Shown here: piece by piece, positions 1-6,577 of the stretch | Position numbering within the stretch: position 1 is the stretch's first letter | Layout of the letters: the number at the start of each line of letters is the position of its first letter | Source: an uncultured Lachnospiraceae bacterium | GTDB lineage: Bacteria; Bacillota; Clostridia; Lachnospirales; Lachnospiraceae | Length of the DNA: 9,439 bases | Assembly: GCA_947178465.1 (NCBI GenBank) | Contig: CAMWYL010000106.1 | Coordinates: 1-9,439 of the forward strand | Direction of reading: 5' to 3' | Program-made: the position numbers and the translations under genes | Notes under the pieces: generated by a model | What the model saw: the letters and a program-made list of their open reading frames with translations, nothing else | What the model was told of the DNA's origin: nothing | Databases searched by the model: none

Positions 1-3
1 GGC

Positions 4-42
4 TTGTTATTTGCTTCTCTTTCTGATTATAATAATTATAAT
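4..42 (+). promoter_or_regulatory. Possible sigma-A-type promoter for the secreted-protein gene
   Basis: A perfect -10 hexamer TATAAT lies at 28-33, with a second copy at 37-42. A -35-like TTGTTA (four of six consensus bases) lies at 4-9, giving an 18-bp spacer to the first -10. The stretch is very AT-rich compared with the rest of the window and sits 34-48 nt before the start codon of the downstream gene. AT-rich DNA produces TATAAT by chance, and the window edge cuts off anything further upstream, so this is a plausible but unproven call. Confidence 0.45.
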
Positions 43-62
43 AAAGATAAGCCATCATTACG

Positions 63-70
63 AAAGGAGA
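63..70 (+). promoter_or_regulatory. Ribosome binding site fixing the start at 76
   Basis: AAAGGAGA lies 5 nt upstream of the ATG at 76-78. The frame stays open further upstream to a TTG at position 4, but that stretch codes for low-complexity Asn/Tyr/Lys residues, overlaps the likely promoter and has no ribosome binding site. The signal peptide also begins naturally at the ATG at 76, so that is the start used here. Confidence 0.8.
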
Positions 71-75
71 GTAAT

Positions 76-765
76 ATGAGATTGAAAATCAAAGGGCTAT
101 TATCGGCTCTTCTTATCCTTGCCTTGACAGCAACCTTTCCTGTTACTGCTTCCGCAAAGGAAAGCATCGGAAACGGATTGATTCTGTCCGATGATACACT
201 AATGTTGACGGAGGGCAGCTCCGTTATCCTGACCGCGGCAATGCAGGAGGGCTTTGACGCTTCAGCGCTTGCCTGCGTCTGTGCGGACCCTGCGGTTGCG
301 ACCGTCACCCCTATCGGCTCCATGAACAATATCGCGAATTTTCTGGTTACTTACGCAGGCAGCGGCAGTACCGTTATTGCCATCTTTTATCCGGAGAATC
401 CCGCAGTTGTCGCTTACACTGCCGTCAACGCGGCACCTATTTTCATAGAGGCTCCCGCCAAGCTGGGAACGAATCGCGATAACTACTGTAAGCTTGTCGG
501 ATACGAATTTGTCCCTTACGATTTCAATACCTACGGGTATCTTGACAGCTGCAAATACACCCTCAAACTTCAATATCAATGTGTCTCCTACGAGGATGAC
601 GATTTTACCAAATGGGGCTGCTACGGATACTTCTATGATGCGTCCGGCACCGTGATTTCCAAGGTGCACCTCTATTGCAGCACTTTGTCAAAGGACAGGG
701 TCTACCATAGTGAATTTAACGTTCCCGTCAACGCCGTAAGATTTTCCATCGAAGGATTTTCATAA
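76..765 (+). CDS. Secreted Ig-like domain protein, cysteine-containing, unknown function
   Basis: This encodes a predicted exported protein of 229 residues that I do not recognise as a named gene. It has a classical Sec signal peptide: basic start MRLKIK, a Leu/Ala-rich hydrophobic core at residues 8-23, and an AxA site at 25-27 predicting cleavage before Lys28. Residues about 33-118 look like a bacterial Ig-like (BIG_2-type) domain, with alternating strands, a 'DPAVATVTP' segment and a 'GSTVIAI' strand. Residues about 122-229 form a second beta-rich region with many aromatics and a 'YDASGTVIS' motif, loosely like FxLYD-type extracellular domains. Seven cysteines (67, 69, 138, 159, 169, 182, 201) remain in the mature chain, suggesting disulfides or metal or thiol chemistry outside the cell. 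There is no LPxTG motif, lipobox or C-terminal membrane segment, so it is probably released or non-covalently bound to the wall. It is convergent with recN and has its own promoter-like region. The domain calls are inference from pattern only. Confidence 0.75.
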   Translation: MRLKIKGLLSALLILALTATFPVTASAKESIGNGLILSDDTLMLTEGSSVILTAAMQEGFDASALACVCADPAVATVTPIGSMNNIANFLVTYAGSGSTVIAIFYPENPAVVAYTAVNAAPIFIEAPAKLGTNRDNYCKLVGYEFVPYDFNTYGYLDSCKYTLKLQYQCVSYEDDDFTKWGCYGYFYDASGTVISKVHLYCSTLSKDRVYHSEFNVPVNAVRFSIEGFS

Positions 766-781
766 AAAGGTTTTCCATATC

Positions 782-810
782 GAAGAGGGGGAGATTTCAT
801 CTCCCTCTTC
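782..810. terminator. Intergenic hairpin between convergent genes, possible terminator
   Basis: An imperfect inverted repeat fills part of the 92-nt gap between the secreted-protein gene and recN. The arms are 782-794 and 800-810, giving 11 base pairs (8 outer GAAGAGGG/CCCTCTTC, 3 inner AGA/TCT) with a 2-nt G bulge and a TTTCA loop. Its place between two converging stop codons suits a shared transcription end. No T tract follows directly on either strand: the plus side is purine-rich, and on the minus side a five-T run appears only about 13 nt later. It is therefore not a textbook intrinsic terminator. Confidence 0.45.
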
Positions 811-857
811 ATACATCAAAGAGCAAGAAGAAAAATAAGCGGATTATTTCTCATTTT

Positions 858-2534
858 TCATTTCCTGTCCCGTGCCGTCTGGATAAGCTCTCTAGCGTTT
901 TCCCGCACGGTATCCGTGATATCCTCGCCTCCAAGCATCCTTGCAAGCTCGTCCACGACCTCGCTTTCTTCCAGACATGCAATATCGGTAATCGTCTTGT
1001 TGTCCACGGCCTGCTTTGCAATTCGGAAATTGGCATCTGCCATCGCCGCTATCTGCGGAAGATGTGTGATGCATATGATCTGGTGGCTTTTTGCCAGAGC
1101 ACCCAGCTTTTCCGACACCTTCCACGCGGTTTTCCCGCTGATACCCGTATCAATCTCATCAAAAATCAGCGTCGGTATCCTGTCCCTCGAGGCAAGCACC
1201 GTCTTGATGGCCAGCATGATTCTGGAAAGCTCACCGCCACTCGCAACATTTCCAAGGCTCTTTATCGGCTCGCCCGGATTGGTCGAAACCATGAATTCTA
1301 CCTCATCAAAGCCGTTCGCAGTCAGCTCCTCCTTCTCGCGCACCTGTATCTCAAACTGAACAGCCAAAAAGTTCAAGTCCGACAGCGCCGCAACCATATC
1401 CGCTGAAAGCTTCTTCGCCTCCGTCTTGCGCAGCTTCGACGCCCGCGCACAATCCTTCTTCAGCTGTGCATAAAGCGCTTTTATCCGCTCCTCAAGCTGT
1501 GCCCTGTATGCGTCCGCGTTCTTCAGTCTGTCGATTTTCTCCGCAAGCTCCTGTTGGTAGGCCAACACCTTCTCCACACTGCCGCCATATTTGAGCTTCA
1601 GGTGATTTAACAGGTTAAACCGTTCCTCCGTCCGCGCAAAGGTCTCCGCGTCAAATTCCATATCCGTCATATATGCGGCAAGCTCCCTGTTGAAGTCACT
1701 CAGCAGCGCGTCAATATTTTCAAGCTCGTCCGCAAGCTCCTTCGCCCGCGCATCATATTCTTCCACGCCTCGCAGCTCGCGAACCGCCCAACCGACGGCA
1801 TCCGCCGCCGACTGCTCATCGTCTCCGGTATACCGATGCGCCCTTGATGCCGCCTCTGCAATCTGCCTGCCGTTTGCCATTCTTTTATAGAGCTGCTCCA
1901 CCGTCTCTTCCTCCTCCACGGTAAGCTGCGCCTCTTCGATCTCATTGTACTCAAATTCCGCAAGGGAAAGCTCCTTGGCCTTTGCCCCCTCATCTCCCTG
2001 AAGCGCCTCCAGCTCCCGCACGAGACCCGTGTAGGTATGGTATGCTTCCTTTATCTTATTCTTTATCTTGGAAAGCTCCTCCCCGGCAAACGCGTCAAGG
2101 ATTTCCAGATGGTTTTTCTTATACAGCAGGGATTGGTGCTCATGCTGCCCGTGAATGTCAATCAGCAGCTCGGAAAGCGCCTTGATCTGCTTTGCCGTCG
2201 CCGTCTCTCCGCATATTTTACACAGGCTGCGCCCTGCCTGAAGCTTGCGTTGGATAATGATAATCCCATCCTCCTCGACCGGTATCTCAAGCTCCCGAAC
2301 CGCCTCGAGTATACCGTTATCATGCACCTGAAATATCAACTCCACCAGCGCATACTCCGCTCCGTTCCTTATCATATCCTTATCCGCACGTGCGCCGAGC
2401 GCAAGATTGACAGACCCGATAATAATCGACTTTCCCGCGCCGGTCTCACCACTTAAAATATTCAGACCTTCCTTAAAATTAACCTCTGTCTCCTCTATGA
2501 GCGCGAGATTTTTCACATGTAAACTGATTAACAT
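858..2534 (-). CDS. recN: DNA repair protein RecN (SMC-like ATPase)
   Basis: RecN is an SMC-family ATPase that acts early in recombinational repair of DNA double-strand breaks, gathering broken ends in the nucleoid. The product is 558 residues, normal for the family. Visible features are the N-terminal 'LHVKNLALIEE' strand, Walker A GETGAGKS at 29-36, the RecN-typical 'DIHGQHEHQSLL' segment at about 130-141, and a long Glu/Lys/Ala-rich coiled-coil middle at about 150-380. These are followed by the ABC signature 'ASGGELSRIM' near residue 430, Walker B 'LIFDEIDTGISG' near 458 and the H-loop 'CITHLPQIAAMAD'. Both halves of the composite ATPase site are complete. It is the last gene of the minus-strand cluster, starts 7 nt after argR and ends with TGA. 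The argR-recN pairing is common in Firmicutes. I see no LexA-type GAAC-N4-GTTC box at its start, so it is probably expressed from the operon. Confidence 0.97.
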   Translation of the reverse strand: MLISLHVKNLALIEETEVNFKEGLNILSGETGAGKSIIIGSVNLALGARADKDMIRNGAEYALVELIFQVHDNGILEAVRELEIPVEEDGIIIIQRKLQAGRSLCKICGETATAKQIKALSELLIDIHGQHEHQSLLYKKNHLEILDAFAGEELSKIKNKIKEAYHTYTGLVRELEALQGDEGAKAKELSLAEFEYNEIEEAQLTVEEEETVEQLYKRMANGRQIAEAASRAHRYTGDDEQSAADAVGWAVRELRGVEEYDARAKELADELENIDALLSDFNRELAAYMTDMEFDAETFARTEERFNLLNHLKLKYGGSVEKVLAYQQELAEKIDRLKNADAYRAQLEERIKALYAQLKKDCARASKLRKTEAKKLSADMVAALSDLNFLAVQFEIQVREKEELTANGFDEVEFMVSTNPGEPIKSLGNVASGGELSRIMLAIKTVLASRDRIPTLIFDEIDTGISGKTAWKVSEKLGALAKSHQIICITHLPQIAAMADANFRIAKQAVDNKTITDIACLEESEVVDELARMLGGEDITDTVRENARELIQTARDRK

Positions 2535-2537
2535 GAA

Positions 2538-2553
2538 CCCTTTAATTTCCTCC
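2538..2553 (-). promoter_or_regulatory. Ribosome binding region of recN inside the argR 3' end
   Basis: Two purine-rich candidates precede the recN ATG (2534-2532). GGAGG at 2553-2549 is the stronger match but lies 14 nt away, inside the last codons of argR. AAAGGG at 2543-2538 is only 3 nt away and overlaps the argR stop. Both spacings are off the usual 5-9 nt and no other in-frame start codon fits between them. Ribosomes finishing argR would sit directly over this site, which suggests translational coupling. Confidence 0.5.
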
Positions 2554-3000
2554 GTTTAAGATTTCGTTTATTTTGTCCATTACAAGCTCTGTCTCCCCGA
2601 CGGACTTCACTGCTGCCATAATGGTATCATCCCCCGCGATACAGCCCACGATCTCGGGAAATTTCATCGCATCGACCGCCGCCGCCACCGCCATAGCCAT
2701 TCCCTGAACCGTCTTGATCACCAGAATATTCTGCGCCATATTCATCGAAACAAAGCCGTCCCGCAGGACACGGATATACTTATCGCTCAAGCCGGTATCG
2801 TCCTTCCGGACAATCACATACTTCTGCCTGCCGTTTCCCATGGAAATCTTTGACAAATTCAGTTCCCGGATATCCCGTGAAACGGTGGCCTGCGTGACCT
2901 CAAAACCCTCTTTTCGCAAATAAGCTGCCAGCTCCTCCTGTGTCTCGATATCATATTGATTGATTAATGCAACTACTGCTTCATGCCTTCGTGTCTTCAT
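2542..3000 (-). CDS. argR: Arginine repressor ArgR/AhrC
   Basis: ArgR is the hexameric, arginine-sensing transcription factor that represses arginine biosynthesis and in many Firmicutes activates arginine catabolism. The product is 152 residues, the usual length. The N-terminal winged helix-turn-helix is clear, with the recognition segment 'TQATVSRDIREL' at 36-47. The C-terminal oligomerisation and arginine-binding domain carries 'GCIAGDDT' at 119-126, matching the family GTIAGDDT motif; the paired Asp residues (124, 125) contact arginine in known structures. The start follows a GAGAGGA site and lies 20 nt after the nadK stop. No arginine biosynthesis gene is in the window, so it acts in trans here. 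Its place between nadK and recN is the standard clostridial arrangement. The stop is TAA. Confidence 0.97.
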   Translation of the reverse strand: MKTRRHEAVVALINQYDIETQEELAAYLRKEGFEVTQATVSRDIRELNLSKISMGNGRQKYVIVRKDDTGLSDKYIRVLRDGFVSMNMAQNILVIKTVQGMAMAVAAAVDAMKFPEIVGCIAGDDTIMAAVKSVGETELVMDKINEILNGGN

Positions 3001-3020
3001 TTTTTATTCCTCTCGCCGCA

Positions 3021-3833
3021 CTAAAACATGCGCATTTTTTTATGCAATGTATCAAGGAAGCTGGCCTCACTCAGCTTCATAATCTTTGTCACCTTATCGG
3101 AGCGTATGATTCTGATTTTGTCACCCTCATGCAGGCTGACCGGACAACGGCCGTCAAAGCTCGCGTCCACCTCCTGCTCCTCACCCGGCTTGTATGCTCC
3201 GATTTCAATGTCAATCACATCATCCTCCGCCAAGATAATCGAGCGGTTGTTCACCAACGTATGGGAGCATACCGGTGTCATCATAATCAGCCGCGCCCGT
3301 GGCTCCACGATAGGGCCGCCCGCCGAAAGATTGTAGGCTGTAGATCCTGTCGGCGTTGATATGATCATCCCATCCGCACTGTATGTACTGAGCGGCCGCC
3401 CGTTTACATGGATATTAAAATTAATGACATGCAGTGCGCCTTTCCGGTTAATGACAATATCGTTGAGCGCAACCTGCGGCGTCATGCTTTCTCCCGCAAT
3501 CACCGGTATTCCGCTGAGCATCATCCGCGCCTCTATCTCATATTCGTCTGCGATCAGACTGTCAAGCGCCGCCTCCACATTATCCTTGTCAACCTCCGCA
3601 AGATACCCCAGCGTACCGAGATTCACACCGATAAAAGGGATATATCTCCCGACATATTCGCGTGCGGCCCGCAGCAGGGTGCCATCTCCGCCAAGGACAA
3701 TAATGCCTTCAACCGACGCATCCACCGTGTCCTTGCACGTACAGCCCCTGCTTATCAGGTAATTCCTGATTTTTCCGGTAACGTCCCCGTTCCCATCCTT
3801 AAACTGATTCGTATAAATATAAAAAGTTTTCAT
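3021..3833 (-). CDS. nadK: NAD kinase
   Basis: NadK phosphorylates NAD to NADP using ATP or polyphosphate and is the only known route to NADP in most bacteria. The 270-residue product is typical. Diagnostic motifs are GGDGT at 48-52 (phosphate donor binding, catalytic Asp50), 'GVNLGTLGYL' about 20 residues later, the 'LNDIVI' segment with the conserved Asn-Asp pair, and 'PTGSTAYNLSAGGPIV', the glycine-rich NAD-binding loop. An AAAGGGAG ribosome binding site overlaps the tlyA stop region and the start is 12 nt downstream of tlyA, so the two are probably co-translated. The C-terminus ends in a short basic tail. NADPH is used by the MEP-pathway reductoisomerase, a loose functional link with dxs and ispA upstream. 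The stop is TAG. Confidence 0.97.
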   Translation of the reverse strand: MKTFYIYTNQFKDGNGDVTGKIRNYLISRGCTCKDTVDASVEGIIVLGGDGTLLRAAREYVGRYIPFIGVNLGTLGYLAEVDKDNVEAALDSLIADEYEIEARMMLSGIPVIAGESMTPQVALNDIVINRKGALHVINFNIHVNGRPLSTYSADGMIISTPTGSTAYNLSAGGPIVEPRARLIMMTPVCSHTLVNNRSIILAEDDVIDIEIGAYKPGEEQEVDASFDGRCPVSLHEGDKIRIIRSDKVTKIMKLSEASFLDTLHKKMRMF

Positions 3834-3845
3834 CTATGCTCCCTT

Positions 3846-4679
3846 TTATTCCAAGGTCTTATGCGCCAACTCCACCGTCGTGGCAATCAGCTCCCCAAAC
3901 ATCTCCCGTACCACCGCAACAGCATCATAATCCGCCGCAACAGGCTCTCCCTTTTGTATATGCATCAGATACTCAATGTTTCCCTCCGGCCCTCTGATGG
4001 GAGAAAAATCGAGGTGCAGGATTGTGAATCCCTTTTCCAGCGTAAAGGCAAATACCCGCTCTATGACTTCCATATGTACCGCCGGTTCCCTTACAACACC
4101 CTTTTTCCCTACCTTCTCGCGTCCCGCTTCAAACTGCGGTTTAATCAGACATACCATCTGCGCCTCCGGCCTTAGCAGCGCGTATGCAGGATCCAATATT
4201 TTATCGAGCGAGATAAACGACACGTCCACTGAGGCAAAATCCGTCATTTCCCCAATATCCTCCCGCGTCATATAGCGAAAATTCGTCTTTTCCATGCAGA
4301 CCACGCGCGCGTCATTTCTGAGCGTCCACGCAAGCTGTCCATGCCCTACGTCAATCGAATACACCTTTACCGCGCCGTTTTGCAGCATACAGTCGGTGAA
4401 TCCGCCTGTGGATGCCCCGATATCCATACAGACCTTTCCCTCCAGGACAACGCCAAACCGGTCTATGGCCTTTTCCAGCTTCAAGCCGCCGCGGCTCACA
4501 TACCGCAGGGTGTTTCCCCGAACCTCGATTTTCGCCTTCGACGCATCAAACATCGTTCCGGCCTTATCCTCCTTCTGGTCATTGACATAGATGCAGCCCG
4601 ACATGATCACTGCCTTCGCCTTCTCCCGTGATTCGGCAAGCCCTTCCCTGACCAAAAGCACATCCAAGCGTTCCTTCAT
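3846..4679 (-). CDS. tlyA: TlyA family rRNA 2'-O-methyltransferase (hemolysin-like)
   Basis: TlyA-family proteins transfer a methyl group from S-adenosylmethionine to the ribose 2'-OH of a cytidine in 23S rRNA and, in some lineages, also 16S rRNA. This affects subunit joining and capreomycin sensitivity. The older name hemolysin comes from phenotypes seen with mycobacterial and Brachyspira members. The 277-residue product has an N-terminal S4 RNA-binding domain (about 3-60) and an FtsJ-like Rossmann methyltransferase domain from about 62. Motif I is 'DIGASTGGFT' at 86-95. The catalytic K-D-K-E set is suggested by the Lys of 'RGGLKLEKA', Asp152 of 'DVSFIS', Lys180 of 'IKPQFE' and Glu236 of 'NIEYL'. 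An AGGGGGAAG site precedes the ATG, 24 nt after the dxs stop. Its position between dxs and nadK is conserved in Clostridia and Bacilli (B. subtilis yqxC). Which rRNA site it modifies cannot be read from sequence alone. Confidence 0.94.
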   Translation of the reverse strand: MKERLDVLLVREGLAESREKAKAVIMSGCIYVNDQKEDKAGTMFDASKAKIEVRGNTLRYVSRGGLKLEKAIDRFGVVLEGKVCMDIGASTGGFTDCMLQNGAVKVYSIDVGHGQLAWTLRNDARVVCMEKTNFRYMTREDIGEMTDFASVDVSFISLDKILDPAYALLRPEAQMVCLIKPQFEAGREKVGKKGVVREPAVHMEVIERVFAFTLEKGFTILHLDFSPIRGPEGNIEYLMHIQKGEPVAADYDAVAVVREMFGELIATTVELAHKTLE

Positions 4680-4703
4680 ACTTCCCCCTATTCAGCCGCT
4701 TTC

Positions 4704-6038
4704 TTATCCGAGATATGCGCAGATTCGCCTCTCGATCGTGTCGGCGTCAATGCCGACCTCCTTTCGCAGCTCCTCCACATTGCCATGCTCCACATACTCA
4801 TCGGGAATCGTAATATTAATCAACCGAACCGCCGCGCCGGACGCGTCAAAATGCGCCCGCACCTTTTCTCCAAAACCGCCGCTCGCGACATTTTCCTCCA
4901 TGGTAACGATGATTCGATGGCTCTTGCACGCCTCGTCAAGAATCCCCGTATCAATCGGCTTTACAAAACGCGCGTTGATAATACTGCACGCATAACCTCT
5001 GTGTATCAGCCGTTCGCGCACGGTAAGCGCCGTCTTTACCATGCTTCCCACCGCAATCAGCGCGATATGACGCTCCCTGTATATCCATTCCGCCTTTCCC
5101 GGCTGCACCGGCTCCCGATATTCGCGAAGCCCGTCAAAGGCCTCCCCACGCGGATAGCGCAACGCAATCGGACCACCAAAGGCAACAGAGAACTTCAGCA
5201 TATCCGACAGCTCCCACTTATTCTTCGGCGCCATGATATGCATATTCGGTATGGAGGATAAGTACGACAGATCAAAAATTCCCTGATGCGTCTCCCCATC
5301 GCTTCCCACAAGCCCCGCGCGGTCTATCGCAAACACCACGGGGAGGTTCTGGATGCACACGTCATGTAAGATCTGGTCATACGCCCGCTGTAAAAAGGAG
5401 GAATAGATTGCGACCACCGGCTTCATGCCGCCTGCCGCAAGTCCCGCCGCAAAGGTTACCGCATGCTCCTCCGCAATACCGACATCAAAGAACCGTTCCG
5501 GATACATGTTCCGGAACCGTTTGAGTCCGGTTCCATCGGGCATTGCAGCCGTAATCGCCACAATATCCTTATCGCGATCTCCCAGCTTGCACATCACAGT
5601 GGAAAAAACATCCGTGTAGCTCGACTTTGTCTTTGGTACCGCAGGAAGCCCTGTCTCAATATCGAAGGGCTCCGCTCCGTGAAACCGCGCAGGATGCTTT
5701 TCCGCAGGCGCATAACCCTTGCCCTTCTGCGTGATAACATGGATAATCACCGCCGTTTTACAGCGCTTCGCCTCCCGCAGAACCTTGAGCATCGCATTGA
5801 TATTGTGTCCGTCCACAGGGCCTAAATAGGTCAGCCCCATGTCCTCAAAGAACATCCCCGGTATCACGAGCTGCTTGACAGAGCTTTTCGCCCGACGGAT
5901 GCTTTCAACGATCGGCTCGCCGAGCTTGGTATCCATCAAAGAATTATAGATTCCTTCCTTGATGTCAAGATACTTATCCGCCGTCCGGATATTGTTCAGA
6001 TATTTTGATACGCCGCCCACATTCTCTGAGATGGACAT
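4704..6038 (-). CDS. dxs: 1-deoxy-D-xylulose-5-phosphate synthase, C-terminal part
   Basis: This 444-residue open frame carries most of DXP synthase: the rest of the thiamine diphosphate domain, the central pyrimidine-binding domain and the C-terminal transketolase-like domain. It begins at Met-Ser-Ile-Ser, equal to E. coli Met183, another Mg2+ contact. Intact motifs are 'YLGPVDGHN' at 71-79, 'TQKGKGYAPAE' at 103-113, 'DVGIAEEHAVTFAAGLA' with the catalytic Glu190 (E. coli Glu370), and 'DRAGLVGSDGETHQG' at 239-253. The C-terminal domain has 'EENVASGGFG'. The ATG follows the upstream stop by 3 nt (TAA-AAT-ATG). There is no Shine-Dalgarno sequence at a useful distance; the nearest purine run, AAGAAG, is about 30 nt upstream. 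Independent initiation therefore looks poor, and only termination-reinitiation or readthrough would express it. It ends in TAA, 24 nt before tlyA. Confidence 0.85.
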   Translation of the reverse strand: MSISENVGGVSKYLNNIRTADKYLDIKEGIYNSLMDTKLGEPIVESIRRAKSSVKQLVIPGMFFEDMGLTYLGPVDGHNINAMLKVLREAKRCKTAVIIHVITQKGKGYAPAEKHPARFHGAEPFDIETGLPAVPKTKSSYTDVFSTVMCKLGDRDKDIVAITAAMPDGTGLKRFRNMYPERFFDVGIAEEHAVTFAAGLAAGGMKPVVAIYSSFLQRAYDQILHDVCIQNLPVVFAIDRAGLVGSDGETHQGIFDLSYLSSIPNMHIMAPKNKWELSDMLKFSVAFGGPIALRYPRGEAFDGLREYREPVQPGKAEWIYRERHIALIAVGSMVKTALTVRERLIHRGYACSIINARFVKPIDTGILDEACKSHRIIVTMEENVASGGFGEKVRAHFDASGAAVRLINITIPDEYVEHGNVEELRKEVGIDADTIERRICAYLG

Positions 6039-6041
6039 ATT

Positions 6042-6560
6042 TTAGTCGTTTAATATGATAATAAAATTCTTCTTCATCCGCGCTGCGTTGTTCAGCGCCT
6101 CATAGGCCATACCGCCCGTCAATGAACCATCTCCGATTACAGAGATTATCGTGTGCTTCTCACCGCGCAGATCCCTCGCCTTGACAAGTCCCAATCCCGC
6201 GGAAATGGAGGTTGAGCTGTGCCCGGTATCGAAACAGTCGCACTCGCTTTCCTTTCGTTTTGGGAAGCCGCTCATACCGCCGTATTTGCGCAGATTTTCA
6301 AAGCCGGAACGCCGCCCCGTAAGCAGCTTGTGGGTATAGGATTGGTGCCCTACATCCCAGACAATCTTATCCTCCGGCAGATTCAGACTCAAATGGAGTG
6401 CCATGGTAAGCTCTACGGCCCCCAGATTCGAGCCGAGATGTCCGCCCGTCACACTGATCTTCCTGATCAGGAACTCTCGAATCTCCTCCGCCAGCAGATT
6501 CCAATCCTCCGGATTCACATTTTTGATGTCGTTTTCCTTCTCTATCGTCTCTAAAATCAT
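6042..6560 (-). CDS. dxs: 1-deoxy-D-xylulose-5-phosphate synthase, N-terminal part
   Basis: This 172-residue open frame is the first quarter of DXP synthase. Visible family motifs are 'GGHLGSNLGAVELT' at 39-52, 'WDVGHQSYTHKLLTGR' at 68-83, 'GMSGFPKRKESECD' at 95-108, 'GHSSTSISAGLG' at 113-124 and the thiamine diphosphate motif that starts GDGSLTGGM at 143-151. It ends with Leu-Asn-Asp immediately before TAA, so the closing Asn of the GDG...N motif is missing and the fragment cannot hold Mg2+-thiamine diphosphate as the family does. The start ATG (6560-6558) has an AGGGCGG-like site upstream and lies 17 nt after the ispA stop. An out-of-frame ATG at 6564-6562 sits 4 nt earlier (ATGTATG) but opens only a meaningless 65-codon frame. 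Confidence 0.85.
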   Translation of the reverse strand: MILETIEKENDIKNVNPEDWNLLAEEIREFLIRKISVTGGHLGSNLGAVELTMALHLSLNLPEDKIVWDVGHQSYTHKLLTGRRSGFENLRKYGGMSGFPKRKESECDCFDTGHSSTSISAGLGLVKARDLRGEKHTIISVIGDGSLTGGMAYEALNNAARMKKNFIIILND

Positions 6561-6577
6561 ACATCCGCCCTCGCTCT

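Larger units (their letters stand above)
4704..6560 (-). pseudogene. dxs: dxs, full-length frame interrupted by one in-frame TAA
   Basis: Taken as a whole this is a 618-codon dxs frame (plus terminator) for 1-deoxy-D-xylulose-5-phosphate synthase, the first enzyme of the MEP isoprenoid pathway. It condenses pyruvate and glyceraldehyde 3-phosphate with thiamine diphosphate and Mg2+. The frame never shifts; the only defect is TAA at 6044-6042, codon 173. Counting from the GDG motif (Asp144, equal to E. coli Asp152), codon 173 is the exact equivalent of E. coli Asn181, a Mg2+ ligand. Family members read Asn-Asp-Asn-(Glu/Asn)-Met-Ser-Ile-Ser; here it is Asn-Asp-stop-Asn-Met-Ser-Ile-Ser. The remainder shows no decay, so the change is recent, an error, or tolerated by readthrough or reinitiation. 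The two open parts are described separately. Confidence 0.75.

Noticed and set aside
834..848. AT-only stem (AATAA/TTATT) followed on the minus strand by a T-rich run, as a recN terminator
   Set aside because: Only five weak A-T pairs with a 5-nt loop; too unstable to call an intrinsic terminator, though it lies close after the recN stop.
2535..2560. LexA/SOS operator upstream of recN
   Set aside because: Only an isolated GAAC half-site is present near the start; no GAAC-N4-GTTC pair is found.
3408..4175. Plus-strand open frame (255 codons) antisense to nadK and tlyA
   Set aside because: It spans two well-identified minus-strand genes and their junction, has no ribosome binding site and shows no domain pattern.
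5492..5520. Inverted repeat with 10-nt arms (one mismatch) and a GTTCCGG direct repeat inside dxs, reminiscent of an operator
   Set aside because: It encodes the ordinary family segment RFRNMYPERF, whose repeated Arg-Phe and Pro-Glu codons generate the symmetry. It lies mid-gene with no promoter nearby.
4704..6560. Genome-wide reassignment of TAA to an amino acid, suggested by the internal TAA in dxs
   Set aside because: argR, tlyA, ispA, dxs and the Asp23-type gene all end naturally at TAA with correct family lengths, so TAA is a normal stop here.
6367..6564. Short minus-strand frame starting at ATG 6564, 4 nt before the dxs start
   Set aside because: It is out of frame with dxs and its translation has no family features; the dxs frame from 6560 clearly matches the family.
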